In this document: one piece after another, positions 51,901 to 55,726 of the stretch
How the letters are laid out: every line of letters starts with the position of its first letter
Numbering within the stretch: position 1 is the first letter of the stretch
Source of the DNA: Pirellulaceae bacterium
Lineage (GTDB): Bacteria; Planctomycetota; Planctomycetia; Pirellulales; Pirellulaceae
Direction of reading: 5' to 3'
DNA length: 55,726 nt
NCBI GenBank assembly: GCA_016784735.1
Contig: JADHUC010000021.1
Span: 1-55,726 of the forward strand
Translations under genes and position numbers: made by a program
The notes under the pieces: generated by a model
The model's database searches: none
The model's input: only the letters and a program-made list of their open reading frames with translations
What the model was told of the DNA's origin: nothing

Positions 51901-54900
51901 ATGATATCTGGCAGCATGAATTCGGAAGACTCACTACATTGCGCGAAGCTGACGCTTTGCCTCGTATTGGCAGTCATGGTGATTGCGGAAAGGGATACCG
52001 CCGGACTGGCCGTGCCCGACATCCCCAAGGGCGTTTCACCCGAGGAGTTCTACGGGGGCTTCTTCCCAACCGAGACATGGGTCGCAAGCCTCAGACCATT
52101 GCCTCGCCAGCAGCGCGGTAACCCGCAACTGGCGGCGTACGCCGAATCGCTGGACGTGAGGCAATTGGCGGACCTTCATCGGCAAATCAGGCCGTTCATG
52201 CGCGTCGATCCGGAGGCGTTTCTTGAGATGGTGCCGCGGCGGAACCGATTGGCGGGCAACGCGCGCGTGATGCCGGCTCGATCGCGCCAAACCACTCACC
52301 TGCGCGACACCGGCTATCTCGTCTGGACGCCGGACAAACCGAACGAGCTGCGCGATGCCAAAGGCACTGTGATTGATCCCTTGAAACACTTTCCGCCGAC
52401 CGGCGAGTTTCGGATCACGGGACCGAAAGGCGATGTACAGCGGTATCCCTACCACGACACACCGGACGGCAAACGGATCTACGTGCAGGCCGAGTTCATG
52501 GACGGCCTGCGAGTGCGTGAACTATCGCGTGCGGTGCGAGCGTTGGGCATCCTGTACCACAAAACCGAAGACGTGGATTACGCCAAGCGAGCTGCCGCGA
52601 TTCTTTATGACTTCGCTTGCGCCGTTCCGCACTGGCCCAAGATCGCTCGCGGCTATCACTCGGGATTCGAGGGAAAAGACCGTTTCCGGCCGGTCGACGA
52701 GCACATCGTCTATGCCAGCCTCTGGTACGACAAGTACCACTCTGGATTGGGCAATGGCCCCGAGCAGTTGGCGCTGGGCTACGACCTGATCCAGAACGCC
52801 CCGGTGTGGGACTGGCTGGACGAACGGACGGAAGGCGCCGATGTCCGTCTGGTCATCGACCGCGACCTGTTTCTCTATACCGCCAAGGACGCGATCCGTT
52901 ATGACGTTCACTTCCCGCAGCCCGACTCGGCATTGAGCAACTACATCCCTTACCAGACTCGCGGCCTCATTTGTATCGGTGCGGCGATTGGCGTGCCCGA
53001 ATTGGTGCACTACGCCAGATGGAAAATCGAGCAAATGGTCGAGAAGACCATTCTGGCCGACGCGGTCTTCCCCGAAGGCCCGTCGTATTTCCGCCAGCAC
53101 ATCGTGAACATGGAACGGGCGTGCGAGATCGGCCGTGGTTATAACGATCCCACTGGGTTCGTTTCATCCATCGACGGAACCCGCATCGACAACATGGACC
53201 TGATGCGCGATCTGCCGATGCTGCGCCGCTCCGTCGAAACGCTGGCGCGCATGACCTATCCCAGCGGCAACTACATCACGGTGGACGATACGCACTGGCG
53301 ATACGGCCGCGGCGTCGAGCCGCCGCACGAGGAGACTGTTCCCGTGCTGTTTCACGCCTACGGCCACGCCATACTCGGCCGCGGCCGGCGCGCGAAGGAC
53401 AACCAGTTCCAGGCCCATTTGAACTTCTCGGGCAATTGGGGCCATGATCACTGCGACATGCTGAATCTGATCCTCTGGCCGTACCGCGATGACTTGGTGT
53501 GCGACATCGGCTACGTGCACACATACCGGCCCTACGCCGACTGGAGCCTCGGTCACAACCTGGTCGTGGTCGACCGGCATTCCCAGCAACAGGTCAACGA
53601 TCCCGGTCGCCTGCTTTCGTGGCATCCCGTGCGCGACGGTGTGCAGGTCGTCGAGGCGTCGGCTCCGCACGTATATCCGCAGACCCGTACGTACCAGCGG
53701 GCGTTGATACTGATACCCATTGGCCAGCAGAACAACTTGGTAGTCGATATCTTCGAGGTCGAAGGCGGCAGCGTCCACGAATGGATGGCCCACGGCAGCG
53801 GCGTGATCGAACAGACCCTGACCGTGAACGTGCCGTTGCAATTCTACGGCGAAAGTTACGCCGACGACCGCTTGCCGTTCGAGCCACCGGCGCACTCCGA
53901 ATACATGAAACAGCGAACCGAAGCTGGCCTCAACTCGTGGCACCTGGAACCAAGTGAACCTGACCCTTGGTACGGCGTGATCCGCGACATCCACGTCGGA
54001 CGAATCGCCGGTCCGTTCCAGGCGACGCTGGCTGCGCAGCAGAAGGACTACGCCGACATTCGCCTCCACGTCCTGGAGCCGACCGATGGGCGTGTCTTCA
54101 CGGCCACGGCACCAAGCTGCCGCCGCGGCGCAGCCGACGACATAACCTTGGTCGAGAAGAACCGCATGCCCAAGCTGATCATCCGCCGCGACGGTCAAGA
54201 CCTGTGCAGCCGCTTCGTCGTCCTCTGGGAACCGCAAAGGGGCAAGCCGATCGTTGAAAGCGTCTTATCACTTACGACCAAGTATGCCGGACTATCAGCA
54301 ATTAGGATCGTCACCACCGATGCCCCTCGCAGAACAATCACCGTCCTGCACAGCCGCAATCCCGCCAAACCACACACGGTCGACGGATTCGAATTCGTGG
54401 GCCGCACGGCCGTGCTGATGGAGAATACCACCGGCAAGACCCTGTGGCTGTACGAAGCCACCCGTTTCAAATCCCCGTGGCTCGAACTAACCGTCCACCC
54501 ACACCGCCCGCTGCCTCTGGCCGAAGTGGTCCAAGGAGAAGGCAACCATCACCTCGCGTTGGCAGGCACGTGGACCGCCGCGTCTGACGATCCGGCCGCT
54601 TGGTTACCGAGCACCTCCCAGCCCAATTGGGCGACGTTAACGTTGGGCGGCGACCACCATCGCCCCATGCCGATCAACGCAATCGAGGAACGAGATGGCC
54701 GCACTATCCTGCACGGTCTACATAGCTCTGGCTTCAAGTACGACCCGCAAACCAAAAAACTGACGGAATCCTGCTCGCCCTACCGCAAACTCCAAGGCGA
54801 GGCGCAAGTAACGCTGCCAAACCGAGTGATCATCGAATGGCAGAACGACAACCCAAGCAAGCCAACCCGCGTCCGCAGCACCGTACCGATCACGCTGAGC

Positions 54901-54933
54901 GGCATCCCAATGCCTCTGCACATCAGCCCCTAG
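51901..54933 (+). CDS. Secreted heparinase II/III family polysaccharide lyase
   Basis: 1010 residues from the ATG at 51901; the ATG at 51916 is equally possible. A signal peptide (CAKLTLCLVLAVMVIA) is followed by the alpha/alpha-toroid (residues about 150-450, for example YKTEDVDYAKRAAAIL-like helices and IPYQTRGLICIGAAIGVPEL). The heparinase domain begins at about 505: NFSGNWGHDHCDMLNLILWP, then DDLVCDIGYVHTY, with HNLVVVDRHSQQ. The His-Asp-His-Cys-Asp motif replaces the HaHaD of usual members but keeps both His. It is 74 bp downstream of another heparinase-type gene, so a joint operon acting on one glycan is likely. The exact substrate is unknown. Confidence 0.85.
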   Translation: MISGSMNSEDSLHCAKLTLCLVLAVMVIAERDTAGLAVPDIPKGVSPEEFYGGFFPTETWVASLRPLPRQQRGNPQLAAYAESLDVRQLADLHRQIRPFMRVDPEAFLEMVPRRNRLAGNARVMPARSRQTTHLRDTGYLVWTPDKPNELRDAKGTVIDPLKHFPPTGEFRITGPKGDVQRYPYHDTPDGKRIYVQAEFMDGLRVRELSRAVRALGILYHKTEDVDYAKRAAAILYDFACAVPHWPKIARGYHSGFEGKDRFRPVDEHIVYASLWYDKYHSGLGNGPEQLALGYDLIQNAPVWDWLDERTEGADVRLVIDRDLFLYTAKDAIRYDVHFPQPDSALSNYIPYQTRGLICIGAAIGVPELVHYARWKIEQMVEKTILADAVFPEGPSYFRQHIVNMERACEIGRGYNDPTGFVSSIDGTRIDNMDLMRDLPMLRRSVETLARMTYPSGNYITVDDTHWRYGRGVEPPHEETVPVLFHAYGHAILGRGRRAKDNQFQAHLNFSGNWGHDHCDMLNLILWPYRDDLVCDIGYVHTYRPYADWSLGHNLVVVDRHSQQQVNDPGRLLSWHPVRDGVQVVEASAPHVYPQTRTYQRALILIPIGQQNNLVVDIFEVEGGSVHEWMAHGSGVIEQTLTVNVPLQFYGESYADDRLPFEPPAHSEYMKQRTEAGLNSWHLEPSEPDPWYGVIRDIHVGRIAGPFQATLAAQQKDYADIRLHVLEPTDGRVFTATAPSCRRGAADDITLVEKNRMPKLIIRRDGQDLCSRFVVLWEPQRGKPIVESVLSLTTKYAGLSAIRIVTTDAPRRTITVLHSRNPAKPHTVDGFEFVGRTAVLMENTTGKTLWLYEATRFKSPWLELTVHPHRPLPLAEVVQGEGNHHLALAGTWTAASDDPAAWLPSTSQPNWATLTLGGDHHRPMPINAIEERDGRTILHGLHSSGFKYDPQTKKLTESCSPYRKLQGEAQVTLPNRVIIEWQNDNPSKPTRVRSTVPITLSGIPMPLHISP

Positions 54934-55098
54934 TCGACTCTGGTGAGTTCCGCCGACAGACCACCCGTAATCTACCGATGCGCGATTGTGGACCAGGATT
55001 TCGAGCGTACAATTGGTTATGGGCAGATTGTCGAGACCAACTCCACGAACGGCGTTGTCACCAGCGTGTTGACCTGCCGGTTAGAATAGGTATAGAAG
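54934..55098. other. Spacer before the two-gene HicA-like module
   Basis: 165 bases without a supported gene. It would contain the promoter of the module at 55099. I see nothing else in it. Confidence 0.4.
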
Positions 55099-55326
55099 TT
55101 GGCCAGACATCCCAACAAAGAGATCGAAGCGGCTTTGCTGTACGCTGAAAGTCAGGGGTGGACGGTCGTCGAGTCCTCGCGCGGTCATTGCTGGGGAGTG
55201 ATTCGTTGCCCACATGGGCGCGGCGGTTGTCAGAAGTCGGTCTGGTCGACTCCCCAGAATCCGCAGAACCACGCGAATGGGATCCGACGGTTTGTCGACA
55301 AATGCTCCCACCAAGAAGACGAGTGA
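55099..55326 (+). CDS. Small HicA-like protein, possible toxin partner
   Basis: 75 residues if it starts at the TTG at 55099 (MARHPNKEIEAALLYAESQG); no in-frame ATG is available near. The pattern EIEAALLYAESQGWTVV, then SSRGHCWGVIRCPHGRG and a C-terminal NGIRRFVDKC resembles the dsRBD-like HicA fold (short helix, strand with Gly-His, final helix), with extra Cys residues that might bind metal. HicA toxins cleave mRNA. It is not a clean HicA match, so the role is an inference. It is separated by only 3 bp from the next gene, so the two are certainly co-transcribed if real. Confidence 0.6.
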   Translation: MARHPNKEIEAALLYAESQGWTVVESSRGHCWGVIRCPHGRGGCQKSVWSTPQNPQNHANGIRRFVDKCSHQEDE

Positions 55327-55329
55327 GCC

Positions 55330-55623
55330 ATGAACGATCATGAATTCACGCTGATCCTCTCAGGGGTTTCCGAGATTACGTCAGTACTTGCAGATGCATT
55401 GTACGAGGCGACGGGCGGCGACATCGAGTTTAACATGCGCGATGGTGTCGCCTTTCTGGAGTTTGAACGAACGGCCAGTTCCCTGCAGGACGCGATTTCG
55501 ACGGCTATTGCCCAGGTAGAAGGTGCTGGTGTCGGTGTTCGAGTGGTGCGAGTCGAATCCGAGGACGCCAACACGATTGCCAAGTTCAACGCCGATCTGT
55601 TAGGTGTAGCGAGCGGCAACTGA
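55330..55623 (+). CDS. Small acidic partner protein of the HicA-like gene
   Basis: 97 residues starting at the ATG at 55330, three bases after the preceding stop. It opens NDHEFTLILSGVSEITSVLA and is followed by GGDIEFNMRDGVAFLEFERT, then an alpha/beta region ending RVVRVESEDANTIAKFNADL. The compact, acidic alpha-beta pattern and tight linkage fit an antitoxin-like or regulatory partner of the upstream protein. I recall similar pairs in other genomes but cannot name a characterised family, and I cannot run a search to confirm it. Confidence 0.6.
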   Translation: MNDHEFTLILSGVSEITSVLADALYEATGGDIEFNMRDGVAFLEFERTASSLQDAISTAIAQVEGAGVGVRVVRVESEDANTIAKFNADLLGVASGN

Positions 55624-55637
55624 ACGACATCTTCCCA

Positions 55638-55726
55638 TCAATCGACACGCTGTGTCCGACCGCTCTCCGCAGACTCGTAAGCCGCGAAGACGTTCTTCAG
55701 GGCGGCGAGGCTCTCGTTTGCAGTGA
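55638..55726 (-). CDS. C-terminal end of a Gfo/Idh/MocA-like oxidoreductase (5' part outside the window)
   Basis: Reading leftward from the right edge, the last 28 codons give TANESLAALKNVFAAYESAE, then SGRTQRVD and a TGA at 55638-55640. 'xSLAaLknVfAAYeSAesGrt' is the typical C-terminal helix of Gfo/Idh/MocA oxidoreductases. Only the tail is visible, so the call is tentative, but it fits the other exported family member at 8967-10265. Confidence 0.5.
   Translation of the reverse strand, partial: TANESLAALKNVFAAYESAESGRTQRVD

Noticed and set aside
53164..54237. 357-codon frame antisense to the second heparinase-type gene
   Set aside because: High GC makes the opposite strand free of stops; the sequence has no domain pattern and the plus-strand gene is clear.

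Overview
The window looks like a piece of a Planctomycetota chromosome, probably Pirellulales or a related order. The call rests on gene content: S1 sulfatases, Tat-exported Gfo/Idh/MocA and aldo/keto reductase proteins, a DUF1559 pseudopilin-like protein, exported PQQ-type beta-propellers, ceramidase-like hydrolases, heparinase II/III lyases, CxxCH cytochromes, and many palindromic intergenic repeats. No rRNA, tRNA, CRISPR array, transposase or phage gene was seen. No taxonomic marker gene is present, so the assignment is an inference.

Layout. 1-4506 (minus): two tandem paralogs that join a SAM-methyltransferase-like N-terminus to a PQQ-type beta-propeller; the first runs off the left edge. 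4818-6200 (plus): an NhaC-type Na+/H+ antiporter. 6246-13987 (minus): a catabolic block of fucosidase-like hydrolase, Gfo/Idh/MocA oxidoreductase, sulfatase and ceramidase-LamG protein, with palindromic repeats in two of the gaps. 14356-17391: a WYL regulator, a small membrane protein plus a zinc-ribbon membrane protein (plus strand), and a CsrA-receiver fusion (minus strand). 17821-24513: an aldo/keto reductase-like protein and a tetraheme cytochrome (plus), then a PD40/TPR protein overlapping a DUF1559 gene, and a 50-residue lipoprotein (minus). 24862-25609: decayed gene fragments. 25610-33576: a third methyltransferase-like/propeller protein, an M28-like peptidase, a small PQQ propeller and a NodB-like secreted protein. 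33864-36804 (minus): a C45-like hydrolase and a second sulfatase. 36921-37706 (minus): a GxxExxY (PD-(D/E)xK) gene framed by inverted hairpin repeats. 37952-42973 (plus): a fourth methyltransferase-propeller paralog and a sialidase. 43053-46507 (minus): a DUF433 antitoxin with a broken toxin, an alpha/alpha-toroid protein and a second ceramidase-like protein. 46667-54933: a glycosidase-like propeller (plus), an isochorismatase-family protein (minus) and two heparinase II/III proteins (plus). 55099-55726: a two-gene HicA-like module (plus) and the C-terminal end of another Gfo/Idh/MocA oxidoreductase (minus).

How the genes fit together. Most products carry signal peptides or Tat signals. Sulfatases, heparinase-type lyases, sialidase, fucosidase-like hydrolase, GH43/130-like propeller, ceramidase-like hydrolases and oxidoreductases together suggest periplasmic or extracellular breakdown of sulfated and uronic or sialylated glycans. 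The exact substrate is not readable from sequence.

Items most worth a second look: the CsrA-receiver fusion (16621-17391); the hairpin-framed GxxExxY gene (36831-37807); two outward-tailed pairs of a hairpin element with constant and variable stem parts and 30-31 nt loops (14036-14190, 33611-33791); exported methyltransferase-like/propeller fusions whose coding sequence has taken in intergenic-type repeats; a decayed toxin beside an intact antitoxin (43053-43333); and a two-gene HicA-like module (55099-55623).
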